Positions 27,408 through 36,216 are shown, counted from the stretch's first letter. The stretch is DNA of 64,000 nucleotides from Allokutzneria sp. A3M-2-11 16 (GCF_024213555.1 NZ_JANAVO010000018.1:21946-85945), one strand, 5' to 3'. Notes: generated by a model from the sequence alone, not told the origin. Translations and numbers: made by a program.

Positions 27408-27790
27408 TGCGCGACGCCGCTGAGCAGCCACTTCGTCATCCGGACCTCGACGAGCACGCGCGCGCCCTCGCCCGCCCAGGTCGCCGTCACGTCCCACCCG
27501 TCGTACTTCGCCGCGAAGGCCGCGACGATGTCGTCGGGGAAGCCGTCCTGGTGCACCGTCGCCAGCCCTTCGGCGACCACCGGCGCCATGCCGTCCTCCA
27601 GCGCCAGCGAGACGCGCGGATCGTTGATCATGTTGTGCACCTTGCGGTTGCGCTCGCTACTGCCGATCCACCAGGTGTCCTCGCGGTAGATGAACCACAC
27701 CGGGGTCACATGCGGGGAGCCGTTGGGGCGCAGCGTGCACAACCACGCGTTTCGCTCCCGTTCCAGGCGTTCGCCGAGGTTCGTGTCCAC
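27404..27790 (-). CDS. PPOX-class flavin/F420-dependent oxidoreductase
   Basis: 128 residues with the split-barrel fold of the pyridoxamine-phosphate-oxidase superfamily: AWLCTLRPNGSPHVTPVWF near the N-terminus, then SSERNRKVHNMINDPRVSL. This pattern is typical of actinobacterial members that bind F420 or FMN and reduce unknown substrates. GTG at 27790 is preceded by AGGATGAG; an earlier GTG at 27808 is also possible. Coupled to the RidA gene downstream. Confidence 0.82.
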   Translation of the reverse strand: MDTNLGERLERERNAWLCTLRPNGSPHVTPVWFIYREDTWWIGSSERNRKVHNMINDPRVSLALEDGMAPVVAEGLATVHQDGFPDDIVAAFAAKYDGWDVTATWAGEGARVLVEVRMTKWLLSGVAQ

Positions 27791-27815
27791 ACCCTCATCC
27801 TGCCGCACTACGCGG

Positions 27816-29987
27816 TCATGAGGTGCTGACCGACCGGACGATCACCTTGTCCCGCACCCGCGTGACGTGGACGTAGAACCGGCGCGAGTCCACCGAGGCA
27901 CTGCGCAGGTCCTCGCTGACATCCACAGTGGACGGATGCACCCGGGCAATCCGGCCGACGTGGTCCTTCACCGCGAGCACTTCCGCGTGGTCGGCGGCCC
28001 TTCCGGGGGCGGTCAGGTTCCAGCCGTGCGCCACGGTGCCGGGCAGCCAGTCGACGGTCGCGATGTCGGCGACGCTGAGCCGGGTGATGCCGTCCGTCGT
28101 CGTGGACAGCGCCATCCCGTTCACCTTGCGCTCGCGGAGGAAGTCCCGCCACACCGCCGGGGACGGCGCCGCAGTGCCCCCGAGCGGGAGCAGGATGGCG
28201 ACCAGCCGGAACGCGGCGAGCACCCGTCCGGCGGCGCACAGCTGGACGTCGGCGACCGGGAAGAGACCGTCCTCGTCGTCGAACCCGGCGAAGCGGGCCA
28301 CCACCTCGACCTCGCCGGTGCCCGGCAGCTCGGCGAAGATCTCCAGGGAGTCCACCCGCCACGGGAAGCCGACGGTTCCCCTGCCGATCTCCGGCGCCCA
28401 CTTCGCGAGGTTCGCGTGCGGGATCACCTGCACGGCCGCGTCCAGCAGCCCCTGGTTCAGGCAGCCGCGCGGCACTGTCCCCCGCGCGGCGTCGAGCACG
28501 GCGCACGAACCCGTCGAACCGACTTTCCATTCCGTCAAGTACTGGAAGGCCGGGCCGTGGAACAGGGCCGCCGTCCCGTACGGGTCGGGCTGAGGCACCG
28601 CGTCCGGCGGGGCGGCGAACCGCTCGGGGCTCGCCCTCCACCGGGAGCCCACCACGACCGTGGCCGTCGCGACCTCCTCGAACCAGGACTCCCGCCACAC
28701 CAGCAGCCGCACCGCGAACCCGCCGTCGAGCTCCTCGACCTCCGTGCGCGTCCGCAGCGGCTCCGGAACCAGAACCCATCGGCGCAGCCGGACATCCCGG
28801 ACGGCGAGCACGTCCAGCCCGCTGTACTCCGCGGCCGCCCGCGCCATGATGTCCACAATGGACATCATGGGCGCGGTCGGGACCGTCCAAGTAGGACAGT
28901 GGTCGGCCAGCCAGGTGTCCACGGCCGGGTCGAGTACCGATTCCACGACAGCGGGCGGCCCCTCACCGGCGACGACGCGCACACCGATCCGCCGCACGTG
29001 GCAGACGCAGGTGTCGTCGACCCACAACTTCGCCTCGGCGACCACCTCGCGGCCGGAGGCGCCCTCGACGACCTCCAGCACCTCCGCCTCGACCCGGATC
29101 AACCGGTTCGCCGGGGTGAGCCGACCGCGGTACCTCCAGGAGATCTCCGTGCCGAGCGCCGCCGTTTCGAAGCGGGGGTGCGGAATTCCCCGCGTCAGCC
29201 CGCGTTCGATCACGTAGAGCTGGAGCAGCTGGCACACGGCCTCGACGCCCAGCGAGCCGGGCTGGACCGAGTCCCGCAAGAACCGCGCGACGTCCGTCTC
29301 CGCCCGCAGCCGCCCCAGGCCCGCCGCGCCCGCCTCCGGCCAGTAGCCGGTGATCCGGTCGAGCACCGACAGCGCGGGACCGGGCAGCCGGATCGGGCCG
29401 TCGCGGTGGCGAGCCGGGTCGATCATGCGATCACTGGGCGCGCCCAGCCACTCCCGCGACGCCGCGAGCCCCGGCTGGTCCTCGAACGCCGCGTCCGGGA
29501 GGGCGCCGATCACCGCGGACAGCGCGAAGACCGCCAACCCGTCGGCGACGCAGCGCACAGTGAACGACTCGACGACCATGTCGCCGCCGCGCGAGACCGA
29601 GGTGATCTCGGCGAGCGTGCGCACGATCCGGGTGGCCGGAGTGACCTCGCCGGTGACCACCGCGGCGCAGTCGAGGTCGCGGAACACCGGCCCGACCTCG
29701 CTGCCGAGGCAGGAGGCCAGCCAGCCGCACGACTGCAGGGCGATCTCCAGCAACACCGCGACGGGCATGACGTCCTGCTCGAAGTACCACGCCGCGTCCG
29801 GGACGTCGTACTCCGCGATCACTCCGCTACCGGGTTCGAGTTCCCCGTCCGCCGGATCGTCGCGCGCGTCCTTCACGGCGACGACGCGGGACAGGAGGTG
29901 GTAGGGCGGCTCCGGCCTGGCACCGTCGAGGTGGGAGTGGGAGCCGGTGGCGCCTGCGACAGCTACGTGCACGCGCCAAGTTCGCAC
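27816..29987 (-). CDS. PUFA-synthase-like dehydratase protein (FabA-type hotdog domains plus PKS-DH-like region)
   Basis: 723 residues. The N-terminal region (about 27-175) matches FabA-type dehydratase domains of polyunsaturated and heterocyst-glycolipid synthases: PPYHLLSRV, EYDVPDAAWYFE, MPVAVLLEIALQSCGWLA. A second hotdog-like region (about 205-345) contains PGSLGVEAVCQLLQLY, and about 360-620 resembles a polyketide dehydratase double hotdog (HGPAFQYL, GLLDAAVQ). The last 100 residues are unassigned. It would remove water from 3-hydroxyacyl-ACP intermediates of an iterative lipid-type PKS, but no ketosynthase, acyltransferase or ACP is in the window. The GTG start is uncertain. Confidence 0.75.
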   Translation of the reverse strand: MRTWRVHVAVAGATGSHSHLDGARPEPPYHLLSRVVAVKDARDDPADGELEPGSGVIAEYDVPDAAWYFEQDVMPVAVLLEIALQSCGWLASCLGSEVGPVFRDLDCAAVVTGEVTPATRIVRTLAEITSVSRGGDMVVESFTVRCVADGLAVFALSAVIGALPDAAFEDQPGLAASREWLGAPSDRMIDPARHRDGPIRLPGPALSVLDRITGYWPEAGAAGLGRLRAETDVARFLRDSVQPGSLGVEAVCQLLQLYVIERGLTRGIPHPRFETAALGTEISWRYRGRLTPANRLIRVEAEVLEVVEGASGREVVAEAKLWVDDTCVCHVRRIGVRVVAGEGPPAVVESVLDPAVDTWLADHCPTWTVPTAPMMSIVDIMARAAAEYSGLDVLAVRDVRLRRWVLVPEPLRTRTEVEELDGGFAVRLLVWRESWFEEVATATVVVGSRWRASPERFAAPPDAVPQPDPYGTAALFHGPAFQYLTEWKVGSTGSCAVLDAARGTVPRGCLNQGLLDAAVQVIPHANLAKWAPEIGRGTVGFPWRVDSLEIFAELPGTGEVEVVARFAGFDDEDGLFPVADVQLCAAGRVLAAFRLVAILLPLGGTAAPSPAVWRDFLRERKVNGMALSTTTDGITRLSVADIATVDWLPGTVAHGWNLTAPGRAADHAEVLAVKDHVGRIARVHPSTVDVSEDLRSASVDSRRFYVHVTRVRDKVIVRSVSTS

Positions 29988-30051
29988 AATTGATCACCGG
30001 TTCCCAGTTGCCACACCGCCTTTTCACCCGAGCGAGTCCATTGAGGACAGT

Positions 30052-30441
30052 TCACCCGGCGGGGGCTCGCCGGGCCGCGAGCACGATCAGCGCGCCCGGG
30101 ACGACGCCCACGAAGAACGGCGAGGGCACCAGGAGAACGCCGCCGAGGACGCACCACGCGGCATAGGCCCACCCGATTCCGGCGGGCACGGTGACGCCGC
30201 GCCCGGCGAGGTGCCAGATGAGGCAGCCCAGCAGGATCTGCGGAACGGAGAAGCTCCCCGGGCCGCCCCAGAAGGTGACCGCGTTCCGCAGATCCCCACC
30301 CAGGAGCGGCACGGCCGCCCACAACCCTTCCGCACCCCACCGGGCGACGTCGTCCCCGGAGAGGAGCACGAGCAGCACCAGGTGCCCCGCGCCGATGAAA
30401 ATCATGATCCCGCTCGCCCAGCGGAGCAGCCGAGAAGTCAT
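30052..30441 (-). CDS. Small four-helix membrane protein (DUF6463-like)
   Basis: 129 residues with four hydrophobic helices and short polar loops. GIMIFIGAGHLVLLV at the N-terminus and GCLIWHLAGRGVTVP in the third segment resemble DUF6463-type proteins often paired with TetR regulators. I place the start at ATG 30441 because an earlier in-frame ATG at 30471 overlaps the operator palindrome. Function unknown. Confidence 0.72.
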   Translation of the reverse strand: MTSRLLRWASGIMIFIGAGHLVLLVLLSGDDVARWGAEGLWAAVPLLGGDLRNAVTFWGGPGSFSVPQILLGCLIWHLAGRGVTVPAGIGWAYAAWCVLGGVLLVPSPFFVGVVPGALIVLAARRAPAG

Positions 30442-30458
30442 CCCACGCTCGCTTTCTA

Positions 30459-30470
30459 TGTTGGCCAACA
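30459..30470. promoter_or_regulatory. TetR operator, TGTTGGCCAACA
   Basis: A perfect 12-bp palindrome in the gap between the divergent membrane protein and TetR genes, 42 bp before the TetR GTG. It fits a site for that regulator controlling both genes. Confidence 0.55.
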
Positions 30471-30511
30471 CAGGGAGTGTTGCACAGCAGTTGACGCGCT
30501 AGGCTCAGGGT

Positions 30512-31078
30512 GTGACGACCACTTCAGGGCGGCGCGCGGAGACGACGCGGGAGAGCCGCAGGCTGCTGATCACCGCGGCGGCCGGGCTGTTCGCCGAGCG
30601 GGGCTACCGGCAGACGACGTTCGAGGACATCGCGACGCGGTCCGGGGTGAGCCGCGGCTCGATCCCGTGGCACTTCGGCAACAAGGAGGGCCTGCTCGGC
30701 GCGGTCGTCGAACACGTCGTCGCGGAGCTGGAGCCGCCCGGGACCGGCACGCTCGGCGAGACCCTGGACGCGCTCGTCGAGTTCACCAAGAGCCCGTCGA
30801 GCAAGCTCTTCGTCACCCTGATCGCCGAGGCCGTCGAGCCGGACTCGCCGCTGCACAAGTGGTACGCCGACCTGCACAGGGCGCTGCGCGGGCAGGTCAG
30901 CGCCTGGGTCGCGCGCGCGGACCTGCCGGACGGCGTCGGTGTCGAGGGACTGAGCACAGTCGTGCTCGGCGTGATCATGGGCGTGCACCAGCAGTGGCGC
31001 ATCGCCCCCGACGCGGTCGACCTCGACGCCACCTACGCCACCCTCGGCGCGCTGTTGCGCTCAGCAGGCGTGACCTAG
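30512..31078 (+). CDS. TetR-family transcriptional regulator
   Basis: 188 residues. The N-terminal HTH contains TFEDIATRSGVSRGSIPWHF at about 41-60 with the usual ALFAERGYRQ before it. The C-terminal helical domain is of the short type. Divergent from the four-helix membrane protein, with a palindrome between them. The GTG start gives MTTTSGRR; no strong ribosome-binding site is seen. Confidence 0.85.
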   Translation: MTTTSGRRAETTRESRRLLITAAAGLFAERGYRQTTFEDIATRSGVSRGSIPWHFGNKEGLLGAVVEHVVAELEPPGTGTLGETLDALVEFTKSPSSKLFVTLIAEAVEPDSPLHKWYADLHRALRGQVSAWVARADLPDGVGVEGLSTVVLGVIMGVHQQWRIAPDAVDLDATYATLGALLRSAGVT

Positions 31079-31083
31079 GGCCG

Positions 31084-31179
31084 CCCCCATCCCGCGCTGA
31101 GGTAGCTGGAGTTTGTCGACCACACCGGCGGAGGATCAGGGGGTGTGGGCGATGGGGCGCATGGACGTCGTTTACCTGG
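31084..31179 (-). repeat. Element relic with ends but no hairpin core
   Basis: Read on the minus strand it starts CCAGGTAAAC and continues GTCCATGCGCCCCATCGCCC, then unrelated sequence replaces the hairpin, and it ends CCTCAGCGCGGGATGGGGG. These are the outer parts of copies A, D, E and G. It fills the gap between the convergent TetR and NADAR genes and touches the NADAR stop codon. Confidence 0.6.
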
Positions 31180-31180
31180 C

Positions 31181-31678
31181 TCAGCGCAGCGATGCGCGCA
31201 CGTCCATGAGCGCCTTGCCTAGCAGGTTGAGGCCGGGCCAGCGCTCGGGAAAGGACGCGTCGGGGTGGTCGGCGGCGAGGCCGATGCCCCACACCGCGTC
31301 GCGCGGGCTCGCCTCCACCAGCACGCGATCACCCGTGCCGACCAGGAATCGGCGCAGGTCCGCGTGCGCGCCGAACTTCGCCGTGTTGCCCGCGACCACG
31401 ATGTCGTAGCGCTCGCGCTCCCACACCGCCGCGTCGAAGTCCGCGACTCCGCGCCCGAGGTCCTTGGCGACCTTGGGGTGCCCTGCGGTCAGCACCCGCT
31501 CCGCGATCGACGCGTCGCCGAACAGCATCGCCTTGCGCCACATCATGTAGTGCTCGGCGGTGGCGAAGCTGTGACCGTCCACTTCGAACGACGCGGGCCA
31601 CCACTGGCTCAGGCAGCCCTTGCCCGCCCTGCCGTCGCGCTCCGGCTGATGCCCCCAGAAGAACAGGTAGTTGGCCAC
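31181..31678 (-). CDS. NADAR-family N-glycosidase (YbiA-like)
   Basis: 165 residues. Family motifs: N-terminal YLFFWGH, LSQWWPASFEVDGHSFATAE with the conserved Glu, then HYMMWRKAMLFGD and a C-terminal NLLGKALMDVR. YbiA-type NADAR proteins hydrolyse the N-glycosidic bond of toxic riboflavin intermediates; others act on ADP-ribosylated substrates. GTG start at 31678 lies 41 bp after the PfaD gene on the same strand. Confidence 0.87.
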   Translation of the reverse strand: MANYLFFWGHQPERDGRAGKGCLSQWWPASFEVDGHSFATAEHYMMWRKAMLFGDASIAERVLTAGHPKVAKDLGRGVADFDAAVWERERYDIVVAGNTAKFGAHADLRRFLVGTGDRVLVEASPRDAVWGIGLAADHPDASFPERWPGLNLLGKALMDVRASLR

Positions 31679-31719
31679 GGCGGCGAGACTATCGGCGAAC
31701 CCGGCAGGGCGAACCCGAA

Positions 31720-33213
31720 TTACGGCAGCTCGCGCGGCGGGAAAGCGAACGAGGACGTCGGCACGGGCACGCCGTAACCGCGCAGTTGCTGGGCGCGCGT
31801 GACCACGGCCGCGCCTTCGAGCAGGTTCAGCGCGATCTGCACGACGGAGCGATTCTCCTGCTCCGCGAGGAAAGTACCCGTGGTCCAGCGGTTGAAGGCG
31901 CCCATCGCGGGGCCGCACCGCAGCTGGTAGTCGGCCGCGCGCGCCGGATCGCCGTGCACCGCCCACAGCACGGACCTGTCGAGGTACCAACGGAACACCA
32001 GCGCCATCCGGTGCCGCGGGTCGTCGGTGGCGGGGACCTCGGCCAGCACCTCGGAGATGGGGCGGCCGAGGATGTCCTCCAGCCCGGCCAGCTCGACGGG
32101 CGGGATCTCCTCCAGGGACTGGTGATCGCGGTAGAGCTGGTGCAGCCGGCTCGCGCGCGCGGCGAACTCGGTGCCCTTGCACAGCACCTGTGCCTGCTCA
32201 CCGCGCTCGAAGCCGTCCGAACGCGGTGCGAGGCAGGTGTCGGCGAGGTCGGTGTCGGCCAGCAACCGCTTGCCGACCGCGGACAGCCCGGACTCCACGG
32301 CGGCCTGGTTCACCGAGCCCGTCACCACGTAGTCCGCGCCGAGGGTGAAGGCCGCCGCGACCGACTGCGGGGTACCGATCCCGCCCGCCGCGCCGACCCG
32401 GACCGGGCGGGTGTAGCCGAAGCGCGCGGCGAGCTCGTCGCGCAGCGCCAGGATGGCCGGGAGCAACGACAACAGCGGGCGCGCGCTGCCGGAGGAGGCG
32501 GTGACGTCCTCGGCGACCGGGACCAGCGCGGCCAGCTCCGCCTCCTCCGCGGTGATCTGTCCACTGTGGACGAGATCGCGGAGCACGCGCTGCGGCGCCG
32601 GGGACAGGAAGCGCTCGGCCAGCTCCGGGCTGTTGACCTTGGCGAAGATGTTGGTGCGGCGCTGGATCCGCCCCTCGGGGTCGCGGATGAGGCCCACCGC
32701 GGAGCAGCGCACCACGGCCGGGGTGAGCGCGCGGAACCCGGAGACCGACACGCACGGCACCCCGTGGGCCAGCAGCAGGTCCACGACCGCGTCCTCGGTG
32801 GCCGGGTCGGCGGCCAGGTTGACGCCCCAGTTCGGCCTGCCGCCCACCGAGGCGGCCAGCTCCGCGACGGCTCGCTCCACTGTGGACAGCGGGAGGCCCG
32901 CGGCGCCGAAGAAGCCCAGCAGTTCCGCGCGCGCCAACGCGATCACCATCGAGGTGGTGGCGACGCCGTGGCCCATCTCCCCCGCCACGTAGGGGTAGCG
33001 CGTGCCGTGCGCGGTGCAGAAAGACCGGTCGCCCAGCCATTCCGGGTACAGCGGCGGCAGGGTCCCGACGACCACGCTGCCCGGCTTGACCTCACCGACC
33101 GCCAGGCCGATCTCGTCGCTGCCGGAGAGCACACCGGAGATCAGGTGCACGGGCTCGCGGATCCGGCGCGCGCACTCGGCGACGCCTTCCGCGGAGAACG
33201 CGAGAACGCTCAC
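31720..33213 (-). CDS. PfaD-family trans-acting enoyl reductase
   Basis: 497 residues. PfaD proteins are FMN-dependent TIM-barrel reductases of the nitronate-monooxygenase clan that reduce enoyl-ACP intermediates for PUFA or lipid-type polyketide synthases. Seen here: LGDRSFCTAHGTRYPYVAG, LGFFGAAGLPLSTVE, the FMN-binding VRVGAAGGIGTPQSVAAAF, VTGSVNQAAVESG, and the C-terminal helical region with GPAMGAFNRWTTG. The GTG start overlaps the stop of the acyl reductase-wax synthase gene (GTGA), so both are coupled. No cognate synthase is nearby. Confidence 0.88.
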   Translation of the reverse strand: MSVLAFSAEGVAECARRIREPVHLISGVLSGSDEIGLAVGEVKPGSVVVGTLPPLYPEWLGDRSFCTAHGTRYPYVAGEMGHGVATTSMVIALARAELLGFFGAAGLPLSTVERAVAELAASVGGRPNWGVNLAADPATEDAVVDLLLAHGVPCVSVSGFRALTPAVVRCSAVGLIRDPEGRIQRRTNIFAKVNSPELAERFLSPAPQRVLRDLVHSGQITAEEAELAALVPVAEDVTASSGSARPLLSLLPAILALRDELAARFGYTRPVRVGAAGGIGTPQSVAAAFTLGADYVVTGSVNQAAVESGLSAVGKRLLADTDLADTCLAPRSDGFERGEQAQVLCKGTEFAARASRLHQLYRDHQSLEEIPPVELAGLEDILGRPISEVLAEVPATDDPRHRMALVFRWYLDRSVLWAVHGDPARAADYQLRCGPAMGAFNRWTTGTFLAEQENRSVVQIALNLLEGAAVVTRAQQLRGYGVPVPTSSFAFPPRELP

Positions 33214-35561
33214 GCCGCCGCCCACACCGGAGTTGTCGCCCGGACCCGGGGCGCCAGCTCGTCGAGCGCCGCCGCCCACAGGTGGTCCAGCCCGTCGGAG
33301 GCCGGCAGCGCCGAGTCGGTGACCACGCACAGGCTCGCGGTGTCCCCGTGGGTGCCGAGGAAGACCCCGATCGGCCGATCCCGGTGCAGCATCCCGATGG
33401 GCACCACGCCGATCGCCTCCGCTCCCATCAGGTCCACCTTCCTGGTCCACCTGCTGTTGCCCGCCATCAGGTCCACGTGCCAGCGCGAGAAGGTCAGCGC
33501 GCAGGTCAGCCGGACCATCCAGGTGGGCAGCGAGCGCATACCCCTGGTCGTGCCGATCACGTTCTTCTGCTCGACGCTGGACGCGCGGACCCGGGCCAGC
33601 CGCTTCAGCGGGTCCGGCTCGTCGCAGGGCAGCTCGACCCGCAGCGGCACCGCGTGGTTGCCCAGCTCGTCCGGCCCCGGGCTGCTGCCGACGGTCATCG
33701 GCACCAGCGCCCACATCCGCTCCGGCACCGTCCGCCACGGCATGCCCGGCCACTCGCGCAGCATCCCGCTCAGCGCGGCCAGGTAGATCTCGTTGATCGT
33801 CACGCGGTGCAACCGGGCCGCCCGGTACAGCCGGTCCGCACCGGTCGTGGTCCACCACACCCGGCGCTCACCGGTGAGCCCGCGCGCGGAGAACGGCCGC
33901 GCCGACACCGGCCGGAACCCGCGCAGGTACCGCGCGATCCCGCTCCACACCGAGCGCAGCACCCTCGGCCTGCCCGACCACGGCTTCGGTGCCTCGGACT
34001 CGGCGGCCTCGCCGTCGAGCAGGCGGTAGAGCGCCTCCTCGGCCGACGCGCCGTCGAGCAGGGCGTGGTGCGGCTTGAACAGCACCGCGTACTCGCCGTC
34101 GCGGTAACCGTGGATCAACCAGAGCTGCCACAGCGGTTCGGTGCGGGCCAGCCGCTGCCCCAGGACGTCCTCCACCACCGCGCGCAGGCCCACGTCACCG
34201 GTCCCGCCCACCGTGGCGATCTCCCGCACGTGGTAGTCGAGGTCGAGGTCGTCGCGGCGCTGCCAGTCCCGCCCGGGACCGAGCGCGAGGGACAGGTCGG
34301 GCACCCGTGGCAGCCGCGCCGCGATGTACTCGCGCAGTTCGTCCACAGTGGGCGGTCGGCCGGCGAACCGGACGAACCCGCCCAGCTCCGCGCTGTTGGC
34401 GTGCCCGGCGTCGTAGTCGAGGTACACCCGGTCCAGCGAGCCGAGCCTGCGCGGTCCCAGTCCCACCGTCCGCACGCTCGCCAGCAGGTAGTCCAGGTCG
34501 ATCGGGGTCTCCGCGCCGTGCGGGCCGAGCACCGCCCGCGCGCGGGCGTCGTCGAAGGTGCGGCGGTGGCTCAGGTAGGGCTCCAGGCTGGAGACCTGGG
34601 TGATCCGCTCCACCGCGCGCATCCGGTGCGGCGGCTGAGGAACGAGTTTGATCCGCAACGGGAAGCTCTTCTCCAGCACCGAGACCACGGCCTGCACCGG
34701 CACGTCGCTGCCGTGCACCACGTGGTAGGTCTCGACGACGCCGGACGGGCCGTTCTCCGCGACGGAGTCGGCGATCCTGGCCATCGCCGCGGCGGCGTCG
34801 GCGACCGGGATGAAGTTCAGCCGCGCGTCCTCCTGGCCGACCAGCCGCACGGTGGGCCGCAGCCACCTCGGCAGCCGCAGCCAGCCCAGCCGCATCCGGC
34901 GCTGCTGGGCCTTGCCGGAGCGCACCAGGTTCAGCAGCGGGTGCGACCACAGGTCACCGGGGGCGGGCGCGTCGGTGATCATGAGGCTCGGCCGGTGCAC
35001 CACCACCGGGCGGAAGCGCTCGTCGGCCCAGGCGCGGACCTCGGTCTCGGCCTCGTGCTTGGACCGCTCGTAGGCGTTCTCGAAGCCGGGCAGGTCGTCC
35101 AGCGCGTCCTCGTCGATCACGCCCTCGCGCCGCGATCCGGCGATGAACGCACTGCTGACGTAATGCAGTAACGGTTTGCGGGGCGCCGCGTCCATCAGGT
35201 CGAGCACGTTGCGCGTCGCGGTGACGTTGGCCAGCCGCAGTTTCTCGATGCCCACTTCCGGGTCGACGCTGCCCGCGCAGTGCCACAGCACTTCCAGTTC
35301 CCCGGCCAGCGCCTCGTAGTCGTCGGCGGAGAGGCCGAGGCGGGGTTCGGTCAGCTCGACCGGGATCACCCGGACGCGGTCCGGCAGTGTGCTGATCACT
35401 GTGCGCGGGGTGCCCGAACGCTCCAGGAACCGTCCGATACGCTCGAGAGCGTCCGGCGATCCGGCGTGCGCCAGCACGAGCAGGCTCGGGTGCCGCTCCA
35501 GCAGCTCGCGAACGAGGCGCAGGCCGAGGAAGCCGGTCGCGCCGGTCACAGCGACAGTCAC
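33210..35561 (-). CDS. Fused acyl-thioester reductase and wax ester synthase/acyltransferase (WS/DGAT)
   Basis: 783 residues. Residues 1 to about 370 are an extended SDR of the thioester/fatty-acyl reductase group: TGATGFLG (6-13), then YVSSAF, and the catalytic YERSK (Tyr164, Lys168). Residues about 375-783 are a WS/DGAT acyltransferase with HHALLDG (His498, His499, Asp503) and the C-terminal NVIGTTRG and GNSRW motifs. One chain could thus reduce an acyl-ACP or acyl-CoA to an alcohol and esterify it with another acyl-CoA. Start GTG at 35561 follows GAGGAG. Coupled to PfaD, which suggests an unusual lipid substrate made by a PUFA-like synthase. Confidence 0.85.
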   Translation of the reverse strand: MTVAVTGATGFLGLRLVRELLERHPSLLVLAHAGSPDALERIGRFLERSGTPRTVISTLPDRVRVIPVELTEPRLGLSADDYEALAGELEVLWHCAGSVDPEVGIEKLRLANVTATRNVLDLMDAAPRKPLLHYVSSAFIAGSRREGVIDEDALDDLPGFENAYERSKHEAETEVRAWADERFRPVVVHRPSLMITDAPAPGDLWSHPLLNLVRSGKAQQRRMRLGWLRLPRWLRPTVRLVGQEDARLNFIPVADAAAAMARIADSVAENGPSGVVETYHVVHGSDVPVQAVVSVLEKSFPLRIKLVPQPPHRMRAVERITQVSSLEPYLSHRRTFDDARARAVLGPHGAETPIDLDYLLASVRTVGLGPRRLGSLDRVYLDYDAGHANSAELGGFVRFAGRPPTVDELREYIAARLPRVPDLSLALGPGRDWQRRDDLDLDYHVREIATVGGTGDVGLRAVVEDVLGQRLARTEPLWQLWLIHGYRDGEYAVLFKPHHALLDGASAEEALYRLLDGEAAESEAPKPWSGRPRVLRSVWSGIARYLRGFRPVSARPFSARGLTGERRVWWTTTGADRLYRAARLHRVTINEIYLAALSGMLREWPGMPWRTVPERMWALVPMTVGSSPGPDELGNHAVPLRVELPCDEPDPLKRLARVRASSVEQKNVIGTTRGMRSLPTWMVRLTCALTFSRWHVDLMAGNSRWTRKVDLMGAEAIGVVPIGMLHRDRPIGVFLGTHGDTASLCVVTDSALPASDGLDHLWAAALDELAPRVRATTPVWAAA

Positions 35562-35862
35562 GGTGGGGGGACTCCTCACGGAGAACGTGGCGGGGCGAAT
35601 TCGGGGCCGTGGGATGGTCACACACCACCCGGCCGGGTTTGAAGATCCACTCAGCGGGAAACGCGATTGCCGCCCCGGGTTCACTCGGCAGGGGAACGCG
35701 CACGCAACCATCACCACGAAACGTGCACATCGTCACGGCCGCACTCACCTGTTCGGGGCAGGCGTTCTCCCGGGGCCCGCAGCCCGTCCGGCCCTGTCCG
35801 CGCGCCCCTGACAGCGGCCCGGACGTGCGAAAACGCGGTGGTACCGCCGTCCGGGTGAAGCC
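35562..35862. other. 301-bp intergenic region upstream of the reductase-wax synthase gene
   Basis: Non-coding as far as I can see. It should contain the promoter of the minus-strand reductase-wax synthase/PfaD unit and the 3' end region of the DUF2277 gene. No palindrome or clear -10/-35 was recognised. Confidence 0.45.
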
Positions 35863-36087
35863 TCAGTCGGCCGATCTGGCCGCGCCGCGCACCTCGATCG
35901 AGGCGAGCAGTTCCGCGGTCGCCTCCGCGACGGCGGCCACCGCGCGGTCGAAGGCCTCGGCGTTGTGCGCCGCCGGTTTCCGGAAGCCGGAGATCTTCCG
36001 GACGTACTGCAGCGCGGCGGCCTGGATGTCGATCTCGGTGACGTCCTCGGCGAAGGGCGGGCGAAGGGTCTTGATGCTCCTGCACAT
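35863..36087 (-). CDS. DUF2277 family protein
   Basis: 74 residues, beginning MCRSIKTLRPPFAEDVTEID and continuing ALQYVRKISGFRKPAAHN, the hallmark of DUF2277. A small helical cytosolic protein of unknown function that is widespread in actinobacteria. The ATG at 36087 is the family's usual start; the longer frame upstream is spurious. Confidence 0.85.
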   Translation of the reverse strand: MCRSIKTLRPPFAEDVTEIDIQAAALQYVRKISGFRKPAAHNAEAFDRAVAAVAEATAELLASIEVRGAARSAD

Positions 36088-36216
36088 GCCCGGAGGTGTA
36101 GCACAGAGGCCCGACAACCGGCACTTTGTGCTGACCTGAAGGCACTTTTCGGTGTCCGGGTTCCGCGAAGTGCTTACTTGACCGCCCGCTCCGGCGCTTG
36201 TTCCATAACGCCCACA

